Positions 15,077 to 26,582 of a stretch of DNA of 64,000 nt are shown here, piece after piece. The stretch is from NCBI GenBank assembly GCA_963920635.1, contig OY987299.1, positions 127,597,373 to 127,661,372 on the forward strand. Direction: 5' to 3'. This stretch comes from Pseudeuparius sepicola. Taxonomy: Eukaryota; Arthropoda; Insecta; Coleoptera; Anthribidae. The notes beneath the pieces are model-generated. The model searched no databases and had not been told where the DNA came from. It saw nothing but the letters and a program-made list of their open reading frames with translations. The position numbers were made by a program, and so were the translations under genes. Every line of letters starts with the position of its first letter. Position 1 is the first letter of the stretch.

Positions 15077-15814
15077 CAGTTTGTCCCCAAATTGAGTTCA
15101 CATAAGGTGTAAATAACAAAAAAAATTCGAGTTAAAATTTGAGCTTCTGGTGATCAGCCCTGCTTGGTTTGAAACTAAATTGGTGACATAATGTTAGTTT
15201 CGAAAAATAATCACGTATGCCTTGGAAATTATGAAGAAAATAATTTTCCACATCAGTAAAGTGTCTTTTTTGTAGGTTTTGCGGCAAAATGTTATTAAGA
15301 AAACTAGTTCATTATAAAAAACTGTACAGGTGTGAAAGATTTAGAAAGCCCTAGGTCGACTTTGATTTTTGAGCGTTTTAATTTTTTAGCAGAAAAATCA
15401 AAGTCGACCTAGGCTTTCAAAATTTTTCACACCTATATAATTTTTCATATAGAATATGTTTCCTTAATAACATTTTGCCGTAAAACCCACAAAAAGGGCA
15501 TTTTTCTAAAAAAAAGTGGGGAAAATACAAACTAGGCCTAGACTTTCGAAATTTTGCAAACCTACTCAGTTTTTTATTCTGAACAAGTATCCTTAATAAT
15601 ATTTTGTCGTAAAACTTATAAAGAGGGCACTTTACTGAGGTGGAAAATTAGTTTTTTCATATAGTTTCCAAGGCATACGTAATTTTTCGTAACTAAAATT
15701 ATGTCACAAATTAGCTTCAAACCAGGCAGGGCTGATCCCCAGAAACTGAAATAATTTCAATTTGAAATTTTTTGTTAATTACACCTTATATGAACTCAAT
15801 CCGGAGACACACTG
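15077..15814. mobile_element. Foldback TIR element (738 bp) with TA target duplication
   Basis: TA flanks both ends (15075-15076, 15815-15816). The left end reads CAGTTTGTCC and the inverted right end CAGTGTGTCTCC. The arms pair through most of the element, including a tight inner hairpin centred near 15378 on CTAGGTCGACTTTGATTTTT and its inverse. Part of the arm is present twice on the right (15395-15530 and 15530-15620). No transposase coding was seen. The TA target and CAG start suggest Tc1/mariner ancestry. Confidence 0.75.
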
Positions 15815-18118
15815 TATATCTAACGTGTCACAAATTTTAACTTGCTGTATGCAGACAAATATGCTCCATCAAATGGCATACTCAAAAATTAATGTAGGTT
15901 GCCATTTGCAGAAATTGCCGATGACGTCATATCCGGAACAGTAATGATGTCACAAATGCTAACAATGCATCAAAAGATGCGCTTTTTATAAAGAAAATTG
16001 AAAATTTCGAGAAAATGAATTTATCTCTTACATTATGTATAGTAAAGCCAAGTCCACACATCAAAATGTAGACAAGTTTCGAAACTCCTGGCAATAACAA
16101 AAGATCCTACTTGTCGACCCTCTGTGGACGTATCTTACGCAAAATAATACTTCGTAAGCAAAACATTAAAATTTCTTGGTAGGATAGAAAAAATTAAAAT
16201 ATTTTTGTCTAAAAGTCACAAATGTTTTGAGAAAACCGACACCCTGCGGCCTACGCCACCTTATCAACAAACTTTTAGAGCTACGCCATTAAGGAGTTAG
16301 ACTTTCCAACTTTCGCCGCGTCTCGGCAAGAATCCCAGAAGAAACTTACGACGACTTCCTTCCTCAATTACTGGAGGAAATTGTAGTTGGAGGGAAGTGG
16401 CGGCGGCGCCTCGTCGCACCTTGGAAAGGGCGTCCTGTGCCCTTTCCCGGGCCAATCTCGGCTAGCAAAGTTGGCCGGCGGCAGCAGATAAAGACCAAAG
16501 TGAGGTAACGACGTCAGAGGGATTGTTAGATATGGATTTCTTGGCGGCCAATTGATGTAGGCCAATCCGAGATATGTTTACAAATGATTTAAGCCATCCC
16601 TGCTGGTACTCGGCACAAATTATAATAAACTAAACCTCATTCTTTAAGTATAAAATGTTGTCCATAACTTATTGTTGATATTCTAATGAGAATTTAAGGC
16701 CCGACAATAATTAATTATAAACCAACCAAATGACACTATTTTAAAAATATTAACCAATCAGATGAGATTTAAGCGATAATAACAAGAGTGTGGTATTGTC
16801 GCAGTTAAACATCGAGTAGGCGACAGAAATATACAAGGTGTGTACTTTTATAGCTATACAAATCCATAAAATGTTTATTTTTGGAGATATTCGACTGAAC
16901 TTTTTTTGGAAAGACCTTCATCATTGTCCGCTTCTTTTGACCTTCCTACCGTCGCCAAGGGCCGACTACGACTTGTTTTTATACACCCAATTTTCATTAA
17001 AACCATTTAGAGTTTTTTTTATTTAAAATCTGACACCACAACGTTAATCAGAACACCCTAAAATCAATATATACCAAAGTTGAATAAAAATATTCAGGGA
17101 GATTCAATCTGCAAGCTGTCATCTTTTTTATTAAAAAAATACATGGTTATATGCAAAACCGTCTATGAAAAATTTAACCACAAAAGTGAATGAATGACTT
17201 TTACAGATATCGCTGTTGTCTATTGAGAATATACTTCTCCCGAACATGTTAGAGCATCGATGTTTTTATGATGACGTCATTGACGAATTCGCAAAAAGTG
17301 ATCGAAGAATCGAATTACATTACAAATAGGTAAGTTTTTAAACATTGCTTCCCTTACTTAAAATGTCACCGCACGCCCCTGTGAGATTCATAACCATCCA
17401 AGTCCAAGACGTCTCAACCACATGATGGTCTTAAATTTTTGGCGTCATTCTTTACAAACGGAAGAATAAAGATTATAATTTCACTACTTGAATTAGCACA
17501 ATTTTCTATTTACTTAACTCCTAAAAAGGTATAAACTTCAACTTCAGCTACTTCCCCGTTTCCCGTAATGCACAGCCTCCTCCGAACAACTTAAATCGCC
17601 CGAAGTTGGTTTACGCGCCGTGGCAGACACAATAGTCGAAACAAATTAACAACTACTATTGGCCGATTGCGCATTCCCGGAGTCGCCGGGCGGCTCCGGG
17701 GAGGGGGGGGGGAACTCCGGGCGTCCGGAAGCGCAAAATAAACAAGTGCGGAAGTAAGCGGCTAAACAAATACTTAGAGTTTATTTTTTTTAATACGCAC
17801 GAAAATGAAACAGGTGCATGGTACGATATACAGTGTGGATAGAAATTATGGAATATTGCTTATATTTCATAAAATATTCCTCAGATCGAAAACATGCTTT
17901 AATAAAAGTGTTAGGGGAAATTATTTCCCGTTTAGTGATATCAAGCAATCTTTCGAAGCACAAGAAATGTGGTTGCCATGGTAACCGACTTAATTTTTTA
18001 AATGGCACCATATACGTTTTTTGGTGAAAATTAATACATTGGAACTTTCTGAATACCTACGATACAATACAATTTTAATGAGCTCGCATAAGAAAAAAAT
18101 AAAAAACATTGAGTTTTC
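15815..18118. other. Spacer with two GC-rich islands and a repeat-family fragment
   Basis: Islands at 16250-16560 and 17560-17760 stand out from AT-rich surroundings; the second contains a run of nine G near 17705. CRE-like GATGACGTCAT occurs near 15920 and 17270. No recognisable protein is encoded. Confidence 0.4.
16715..16805 (+). repeat. Fragment of the AATATTAACCAATCAG repeat family
   Basis: The ordered landmarks AACCAAxxAAATxACA, ATATTAACCAATCAG and GCGATAATA are shared with 51315-51420 and, inverted, with 58655-58755. The copy is diverged and truncated. Confidence 0.5.
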
Positions 18119-18467
18119 TATTATGCTATTGACAATGTTTATCAAAATAATTATTGCCATGCCAAAACCAGAACAATTCGAAACTGTCACTAGCTGTCAG
18201 TTGCTTGTAATTGTGTGCATTGTTACAGTAAACGTATAGGTACTTTTTTTACTCAATTTTCTGTGTACTTAAGTACTTAGTAACTTATAATGGCGCTTGA
18301 ATTAAGTGAAACGGAAAGAATACAGAAAATTTAGTAAAAAAGTACGTTTAGTGTAATATTATGTAATGTACACAGTTACACACAGTTTCGAATCATTCTG
18401 ATTTTGGCATGGCTAACTTGATGTTAATAATTATTTTGATAAACATTGTCAATAGCATAATTGCCCC
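18119..18467. mobile_element. Small foldback (hairpin) element
   Basis: The arm at 18119-18185 (ATGCTATTGACAATG, ATCAAAATAATTATT, CATGCCAAAA) is repeated inverted at 18390-18467, with a small insertion in the right arm. A second nested pair (GTACTTTTTTACTCAATTTT with its inverse near 18325-18345) lies inside, so the whole unit can fold back on itself. No coding capacity. Confidence 0.65.
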
Positions 18468-18640
18468 TGCCCTCCGGGTGACTCTACGAGGGAGGTTAAC
18501 TTAGTTTTAAAATATCCGAAACTTCTAAAATTGTGTCTCAAAAATAATCAAAAAGTTTTTAATAATCGAATTTTTAGTGACGCCATCGTAGCCATCTTTG
18601 TGCACCTTGTTCACTCCTAGAAGAGGTAAATCACCGCTGC

Positions 18641-18780
18641 ACTAGTCCGGCACCGTCGCAATGATAAAGGCCTGCCAGCTGGCGACGCGAAACGTCACTA
18701 GGGAGGTCCAAGGCCTACTATAAAGACAGGCCCTGGCGCACAAAAATCACGTGACCATCTTAGTCAGACGTTACATGTCA
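18641..18780. repeat. Repeat segment inverted relative to 19850-19930 and 21845-21895
   Basis: The sequence around TATAAAGACAGGCC...GGCGC and CACGTGACCA is found inverted at 19855-19925. CTAGTCCGGCACCGTCGCAA and GCCAGCTG near 18645-18685 are found inverted at 21850-21890. The three pieces may be dispersed parts of one old element. Confidence 0.45.
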
Positions 18781-19849
18781 TTTGTCACATAACTGGAAGC
18801 GGCAGATTGGGTTTTGAGAAGTTTTCAATGTTTAAAGTGTTTTTAAACGTCTTAGTTTATATTTTAGAAACAAGTTTGTGTCGAGTGCGCGTGTGTCCTG
18901 GCGGAGGAGAACCGCCCAGGTGTTATTGTGGCCTCTGGGTGGGAGCCGTGTCGTCCAGGAGTATTGGTGCCGCTCGCACCGACGCGTGAGCGCTGTAAAG
19001 GGGAATTCTCCCCCGAACCACAGAATAGGGAGTAGGAATTCCGGAATGGACTATTATGGACATGGACCGTATTGGACAGTGGAGCCTGATTCACAGAGGG
19101 GTGAACTGCTTACGGGAGATCCGCGAGTTCAGACGGTCCGGGTGGCTGGAAGCCGTTCCCGTTGACCACGTTCGGGTTTGTGTATTTATTGTATTCACCA
19201 TTCACCTTGTGCGAAATAAATCAGTGTTGTAACCGTTGAGTTTCGTTGTCGACCCACGCCCCGATACGGTTTATCTATTCGGTCTTTCACGCTGCCGAAC
19301 AACTGAGACCTCGTCAATATTTGCAGTATACCTACCTACTGAGGTTAGTTTTCATTTTTATTTCGTAAAAAATAACCTAAATACCAAATATTGGGTCTGT
19401 TTATATTATATTTATACATATTACAAAAGCCAGGAAGAAAGTGTCGCCATAACAAACATTTGTTTTACCTCGGGATGAAAATTTCCGTCAAAAATGGATT
19501 CGTCAAATCCCAACTGAGATTTAATTTCTAAAAAACCCTTAAGTATGTGTGACTAACACAGTTTCAAGAAAGTGAAACAATAATTAAAGTGGACAAATGT
19601 GTTGTGGGAGGAAAATACCTATAGAGAATATCACCTAAGCTAAAGGAAGGTGATGTCCCAACAATTTTTGAGAAGTGCCAAAATATTGTGAATGCCCAAA
19701 ACAGCTGAGGCAGGTTGAAAATTTTGAAAAAACAATTAGAGAAAGCTTGGATGCACCAAACCAATAATGTAATAATGAAAGAAAACTTGCCAAATTGTTA
19801 GGAAATTTGTTTTTTCTACTTATCTCCAAAAATGCCTTTCATTAAATAG
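18781..19849. other. Unassigned sequence, GC-richer between 18870 and 19170
   Basis: A 95-residue plus-strand frame (18878-19165) lies in the GC-richer part and is followed by AATAAA near 19216. I recognise no domain. It could be part of a retroelement or a solo LTR, but there is no repeat partner in the window to test this. Confidence 0.3.
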
Positions 19850-19930
19850 CACTAAGTTGGTCACGTAACTACGCGATTATGCGTTAGCGCCGTGGCCTGT
19901 CTTTATCGTTGGCCTCGAGGGAGGTCGGGA
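19850..19930. repeat. Inverted partner of the 18641-18780 repeat
   Basis: Read on the minus strand it reproduces the ACGATAAAGACAGGCC...GGCGC...ACGTGACCA order of 18700-18765 with scattered changes. It lies directly upstream of the THAP fragment and could be its promoter region or element end. Confidence 0.45.
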
Positions 19931-20142
19931 GGTATAGGTTTTTGTAGTTGTTTACGTTTACTTGTCTGGCGATTTTCCTGTTTTAAAGAACACTTGTTGT
20001 GTGCTGGACATTGTTTTTTAGTAATATAGGACGTGGAGTTTTATTAATAAGGTGGTAAAGCAGCAGTGGTTCAGAATAAAGTGATTAAAGTTCAATTTTA
20101 GTTTATTGGTTTTAGGTTGTGTCTTTCGGACTAATTTAAATC

Positions 20143-20310
20143 ATGCCATGGACGTGTTCCGTCCCCAACTGCAAGGGAAGCTACAAAGACGGTCCTAATG
20201 GGTCCGCTTTTTCCTCCATAAAGACCCCATTTTAAGGGAAAAGTGGGTTAAGGCATCAAAAGAGATTTTGTTCCTACACAGTTTTCGAGGGTTTTGGTTT
20301 GGACTGTTGG
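20143..20310 (+). pseudogene. Broken THAP-domain fragment
   Basis: The frame from ATG 20143 starts MPWTCSVPNCKGSYKDG, the opening C-x4-C of a THAP zinc-binding DNA-binding domain. A change of frame then gives KDPILREKWVKA, and a further shift gives KRDFVPTQFSRV. These are the expected later THAP blocks, but the terminal C-x2-H pair is missing. At least two frameshifts break it. THAP domains occur in P-element transposases and in host proteins derived from them. The nearby inverted repeats suggest a transposon origin, which remains an inference. Confidence 0.6.
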
Positions 20311-20701
20311 AGAGTGTTATACCTAACAATTTTACGTGATTAAACGTAACCACCTTGAAATCAGTAAGTTTTATGGTTTTATTTATTCGAATTTAGTTGT
20401 ATCTAGGCAGGCAAATAAGAAATAATTGGCATTTATTTACGAAAATTTTACCGGTAGATATCTAAATGCACCAAAAGCCCTTGAAAATGTGGCTTTCACT
20501 CTCGTAGATTATTATCCGTGTTGTAAAACCATGAGCTATATACTGTGTCCTCCAAAAAGTTGGCAGCATAGGGGGGAAATTTTTAATTAATATTCTATTT
20601 TGAAATTAAATTTTGGGGTTACCTTTTGCTTGAAAAAAGATGAAAAATGACCCACTCAAACGTGGTCATGTGACTTTCGTTATTTGTCAAAAATGACATT
20701 T

Positions 20702-21780
20702 AAAAAAATATATCGCCAAAAATGGGTTCATTTGTTAAAATATCAAAAAGTTTTACTTTTTTAATTTTACGTAAGTGTACCAAATTTGAACGCTCTGATA
20801 AAAGATTTAGTTTTTTGACAATTTTTAATATTTATGAAATTTCTGAAAATTTTAAAAACTTGTAACTTCGTAAAAACTTTTTTATATCACTAGCTTCATC
20901 ACTGTATAACTTTTTATTAGTAATTACCGATAAGAATAGGTATTTTTCTAAAGAAAATAATATTAACGCTTTAAAATTCGGTTATGTTTGCTGCAAAGTT
21001 GATGTACCGTCTAGAATTTAGGGTATAAATTTATTTACATTACGTTTTCCAGTTCTAAATTTATGCCAAAATAATAATAAATTAAATTATCATCAACCAT
21101 TTTAAGTACCTAAGCAAAATTCTTGACTTTTATGGAACACAATAATTATTCCCTTTAAGTTTAATTTCACATTAATCGATATTGATGAGTAAGCCATGGA
21201 GATAATTGAAGCAATTGTTTTTACCATTCTCCGTTTAAAGAGTATTAATAATTAAACTGTCAAATAAAAACAATTGCTTCAATTCCTTCCATGGCCTACT
21301 CATCAATATCGATTAACGTGTAATTAAACTTAAAGGTAATAATTATTATTTGTTCCATAAAAGTCATAGTTTGATGATAATTTAATTTATTATTATTTTG
21401 GCATCAATGTAGAACTGTAAAAAGTAATGTAACTAAATGTATGCCCTAAATGCTAAACGGTACATCAAATTTGCAGCAAACATAACAGAATTTTAAAGCG
21501 TTAATATCATTTTCTTTTAAAAAATACCTATTCTTATCGGTAATTAGTAATAAAAAGTTAATATAATTATAACGCTAGTGATATAAAAAAGTTTTTAGAA
21601 AGTTAAAAGTTTTTAAAATTTTGAGAAATTTCATAATTAAAAATTGGCAAAAAACTAAATCTTTTATTAGAGCGTTTAAATTTGGTACACTTACGTAAAA
21701 TTGAAAAAGAAACAACTTTTTCAAGAAAACTTTTTGATATTTTAACAAATAAACCCATTTTTGGCGATATATTTTTTTGA
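20702..21780. mobile_element. Large foldback element, arms ~520 bp
   Basis: Left arm 20702-21222 and right arm 21265-21780 are inverted copies separated by ~41 bp (ATATATCGCCAAAAATGGGT at the outer edge, CAATTGCTTCAATT next to the loop). Arms differ by scattered substitutions, so the insertion is not fresh. No target duplication could be fixed because the outer edges fade. No protein is encoded. Confidence 0.75.
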
Positions 21781-23228
21781 CAGATAAGTTGACATCTTGA
21801 AATTTGAATTTGGCGCCTTAGGCTCACCTCCCTTGTATGACTCATCGCTTTCAGCTGGCGGGCCTTGTTATTGCGACGGTGCCGACTAGTCGGTTAATCT
21901 GGCCCCTTGGCAACCACCGAAAATATCCTATAGCAACCGCATTAGACACGGTAGACAATGTAGAAAATTGTGTTGCCAACATTTTTCAAAAATATGAAAT
22001 GATTTTGCGTATTGAAATTTTCATTTGATGGCTATTATTGGGTTGGCATATAGCTCTACCAACGGTTTAGACATGTTTCCGCATTTTTAAGTTTGACAGA
22101 ATTCCGTTCACGTTTCGTATCTTGGCAATTTGTTGTTGTTCAATCATTTTCGACTTCTTGTTTTTACGTTTTCTTATGAATTACGACCGAACAAGAAAAC
22201 TGTTCTTTTCGAGCATTTAAATAGTTGTTGCAAGGAGCTTGTAGCGTCTTTAGTACGTTATGTTGAGGTACAACGTGACCATACATAAGGGCCTTTGCTA
22301 CCTTTAACTGCAGCTAGAGAAGTAGATAAGTCGATTTAAAGAAGTATGTATGAAAACACAAATTTTATACACGGAGAAAATTGTTCATATACGTCTCTGA
22401 TTTCTATTCCCCCAAGGTCATTGAATTTGCTCTCGTATTCTGGAACTATGTTGGTTTTACTAAAGCTACAAATATGGGTACAAAAATACAAGATAATAAT
22501 ATGGTAAATCACTACAAAATAATAAATAAATATTTAGATACATTAGAAAAAATAAAGTACTGACTAAAAAGTGATTCGAAATTTATATGAATATTGTACC
22601 TACCTATTATAATATTTAAAATATTTTTTTGTTTATCGTCACAAAGCATTTTATAAATTACTGTTAATAATAGCTACGTTTGTTTTTTCTGTCGCATTTC
22701 GAAAAGCCAATGGTTGTATAACTTTTAATTAAATTAATGCCGATTGGACATATATTTCCGATAGGAATTTTATGCCAATATAATGCAGCCAAAAATAAAT
22801 TTTAATCCTACATAAGCGTGAATAGTAAAAATACATTCTTTGGATAGAAAAATTATAATCAGCTTTATATTTATTAATTATTGTATTAAAAGCGGCTTTA
22901 TAAATTAAAATATAATATAGCTTGTAAATAAACAAATACAAAGATAAATTTGTAAATAATATCTTTTAAGCGCAGATTAGTTACCTATGGAATTGGTGGT
23001 AGTAACTTGTTTTGGCAGTAAAAGTACATTGTGTTATTTTTTTTGCATTCTTATAACTAGACAATTATTTTGAAGAATAATAAAAATATAGGTAGTTTGT
23101 AAATGAGCCAACATTCATGCCTACTTCATTATAGTATTATTGTACCTCTAGTTTATATTCGTAAATACTGACTTTTCCTTTTTCCTGGCCAGTGTAGTGA
23201 AAACGTGTGCCAAAAAAATGCCATGGTA
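21781..23228. other. AT-rich spacer
   Basis: It contains 21845-21895, inverted relative to 18645-18690. No domain-bearing frames were seen. Confidence 0.35.
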
Positions 23229-25540
23229 CGGGGTGGCCCATCCAAGGGGAAAAAGTGTGCTACGTGGAGACACGTTAACAAAAAATCGTCATTCAAAAAG
23301 TGAGATTGTAGTAAAAATTAAGGGGAATTCGAGGGTGTACCCTAATTTTGTATACGGGGGTCGGTAAAAATGTTATCGCGAAGAAACATTTTTTGCAAAA
23401 TAAAAAAATATATTTTTTTACCTACACATCCATTAGAGAACCTTTAAGTAGTATTCCCGAATATTCAGTTTTTTAATATAACTTCCGGTTATAGCGGAAA
23501 TGAAAGTGGTTTTCTCTACTTTACAACTTACACATTTCTCTTAACCATCACAGGATTCCTTTTTTAATTCTGAATCCAACGATATATAATTTGACCTTTT
23601 TATCTCCAACCGTTCCCGAGATATTTATCAGAGAAGCTCCATCAAACTAGATACATGGTCTCATGGTCGGTGTCTGATGTTCGATCTGAGTAGGCCAAAC
23701 AATAAAACCAAATTTATGACAAATCAAGTCAGCCATGATAATAAAACTGACAATCGAGTAGGCTGTCAATTCAATATTTCTATTTACGTGTCAGATTAGT
23801 CTAAAATTTTGTTGCTGAAGCTGTTAGTAGTTGCAGTTTAAAAAATGTTTTTGAAAGAAGAATGCTGTGATATTTTAGAGATCTTAATCAAAAATGATAA
23901 AAGATACGTAGAAACTTTGAGGGAGTATTCTCGTAAATATCCAAATAGAAATGTTCCGAGTGCTTCATTTATATGTAAGCTGTATCGAAGATTCAGATCG
24001 ACAGGAAGTGTGATTAGCAAGAGAAAAAAGGGTTTAGAATTAGTGAGGACGAGAGAGAACGAATTTTAAATTATTTCAGAAGAAATAACGAAAAATCTCA
24101 GAGATGCAGCGAGAGACTTACAAATTCCCCGGTCTACAATACAAAGGGTAATGAAATTAAGCAAATTTAAAGCCTTCAAAATATTACCTGTTCAAAGGCT
24201 ATTCCCTGGAGATGCTGCAAGACTGGAACAATGTCAAACAATGTTAAAAACTTTTATTTTGCAAGAGGTGGAGCCGGATTTTTTAAACAAATTATTTGGT
24301 CCGATGAAGCTACATTGTTACAACGGCGGGAATATACAACCGCAAAAATAGTATATTTTGGTCTGTTGACAATCCACGGGCATTTCGTGAAGTTGTGAAA
24401 TCCGCCAGAAATTCCGTGGGTGTTTGGTGCGGAATTGTGGGATTTTATAATGGGCCCTCTATTTTATTCAGGAAGTATGACAGGTAGGAAATACCTACAT
24501 TTAATCCAGAACGAATTGGAACAATACTTTGACCAGTTGCCATTAATTTTTCTTAACCAACTCCAAGAAAGACAATTAATATGGCAGCAAGATGGCGCTT
24601 CCTTCCATAACTGTGGGCCCATAACGGAATTTTTGAACAATTCTTTTGAAAATTGGTTTGGTAAACATGGAACGATAAGGTGGCCGCCACGTAGTTCAGA
24701 TTTAACCCCCTTGGATTTTTTCTTGTGGGGGCATTTAAAAAATAAAGTTTATAAGAACCGCCCCGAAAATGTTGAGGAGATTAAAAGACGAGTAAAATTA
24801 GAAATTGATAGTTTAACCAATCGTCCCTTAATCTTTGAAAATGTCCGAAAAAAATTCTTAAAAAGACTTAGGTTATGTGTAAATAATAATGGAAACCATT
24901 TTGAACATTTAATGTAAATGAACTTCTAACTAATGTTTCATAATTTCCACGAGATCTTTAATTAAGTTGAATGCAGTTGAATGGCTATAGCCACTTTAAC
25001 ATTCAGCCTACTCGCTTGTCAGTTTTATTATCATGGCTGACTTGATTTGTCATAAATTTGGTTTTATTGTTTGGCCTACACAGATCGAACATCAGACACC
25101 GACCATGAGACCATGTATCTAGTTTGATGGAGCTTCTCTGATAAATATCTCGGAAACGGTTGGAGATAAATAGGTCAAATTATATATCGTTGGATTCAGA
25201 ATTAAAAAAGGAATCCTGTGATGGTTAAGAGAAGTGTGTAAGTTGTAAAATAGATAAAACCACTTTCATTTCCGCTATAACCGGAAGTTATATTAAAAAA
25301 ACTGAATATTCGGGAATACTACTTAAAGGTTCTCTAACGGATGTGTAGGTAAAAAAATATTTTTTTTATTTTGCAAAAAATGTTTTTTCGCGATAACTTT
25401 TTTACCGACCCCCGTATACAAAATTAGGGCACACCCTCGAATTAACCTTAATTTTTACTGCAATCTCATTTTTTGAATGACGATTTTATGTTAACCTGTC
25501 TCCACGTAGCACACTTTTTCCGCTTGGATGGGCCACCCTG
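23229..25540 (+). mobile_element. Tc1/mariner-like transposon with long TIRs (2312 bp)
   Basis: TA is present on both sides (23227-23228, 25541-25542). The ends read CGGGGTGGCCCATCC on the left and, inverted, CAGGGTGGCCCATCC on the right. TIRs of about 537 bp (23229-23764 and 25003-25540) enclose a decayed transposase at 23845-24917. TIR arms this long are unusual for classical mariner, whose TIRs are ~30 bp. The two arms remain very similar, so the structure is well preserved although the gene is broken. Confidence 0.9.
23845..24917 (+). pseudogene. Decayed Tc1/mariner-like transposase
   Basis: The gene encoded the DNA cut-and-paste enzyme of the surrounding element. Frame one (23845-24069) gives an N-terminal helix-turn-helix region (YSRKYPNRNVPSASF, RRFRSTGSV) like the insect DUF4817 domain. 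Past a stop, 24151-24351 holds LPVQRLFPGD. A different frame near 24295 reads IIWSDEATL with the first catalytic Asp. Frame 24420-24917 carries WQQDGASFHN and RWPPRSSDLTPLDFFLWG with the second and third Asp. I count 40 residues between the second Asp and the one in PLDFF, against 34 in classical mariner. At least four frame changes or stops separate the parts, so no active protein is expected. Confidence 0.88.
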
Positions 25541-26120
25541 TACCTAATAGCATATTTTTCTCCCCGTGTGGCATGCAGTTTAAATTGTTTCCGTCCCATT
25601 TCTAATTTTCCAGGGCGGGGTCGAGTTGTTAGTAAAACTAATTTTCTTCAAAGTGCCAAGTTAGTCTCAAGTTTGCTCATAGAGCCAAAGTATGTGGAGT
25701 GCATAGCGAAGCACTCAAAGTAACAAGTAACTTGCAACTTCGAGGAGCCATTCAGGTGTTTCGTTATCCTATATTCTCATAGTTAAATTTGCAGCGAAGC
25801 CAACTAAGCCGTTCGTTGCAAAACTGCATAATTAAAAGAAGTATTAGGAATGCGTGAAAGGACATCTTTTCAAGATTTGTTTTGGCATATTTGTATACCT
25901 CGTTGTATAATGAGTGCATGAGGCGATATCTTTGTTTATATAATATTTAGTTATTATTAAAAAGTCTGCCTTTCTAATTCCAGTGGTGTTGAATACATGA
26001 TTTTTTCGTTAATTCTTTGGAAGGCAAGAGAAAATGCAAGAAATTTACGAATTTTTCTACTGGTATTTTAACAGGGCCCACATAGTAGGCATTTTCTTTA
26101 TTTGCCTAAGGCCTCTAACA
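25541..26120. other. AT-rich spacer
   Basis: Nothing recognisable between the Tc1/mariner-like element and the recombinase-bearing region. Confidence 0.4.
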
Positions 26121-26151
26121 AATTTTTTCCACTACTAACCCTAAAAAGCAT

Positions 26152-26245
26152 GTATTATTGACCCATCATTAACCCGAGAAGTTGATTTTCTCTCCCGAGG
26201 TCAATAATAATTTATTATTGACCAAGGTCAATAATGAATTGACGT
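26152..26245. repeat. Hairpin cluster built on GGTCAATAATA
   Basis: TATTATTGACC and GGTCAATAATA alternate here, with CCCGAG on one side and CTCCCGAGG on the other, giving two adjacent potential stem-loops. The same words occur in the hairpin at 28130-28228 beyond the other end of the recombinase gene. Confidence 0.6.
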
Positions 26246-26582
26246 CACGGGTCACTAGTAACAGGCTCTTCTATGTACGGCACAATTTCGTATTATTATA
26301 CAACCCTGCTTACTTATTTCACTGATTTTTTTCAATTTGTATTAAACGCTGAACACACGCCAATGTAGATATTTTTACTTGTGGACCCTGCCCACAAAAC
26401 AGAAATCTAACCTTCCCTTCCCCCACCTCCACCTAACCGTTCTAACCTAAAATTAGTAACAACAGCTGATGAAACAACGTTTATTTAAGTATTTGGGAAA
26501 ACAAAAATTACAAATTACAACTAAAACTAATTATTATTATTAATGTAATAATTGACTGTGCAATTGTAACAAGTCATATTAA

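Noticed and set aside
18878..19165. 95-residue frame as a host gene
   Set aside because: No recognisable domain, low-complexity Arg/Ser content and no supporting splice structure.
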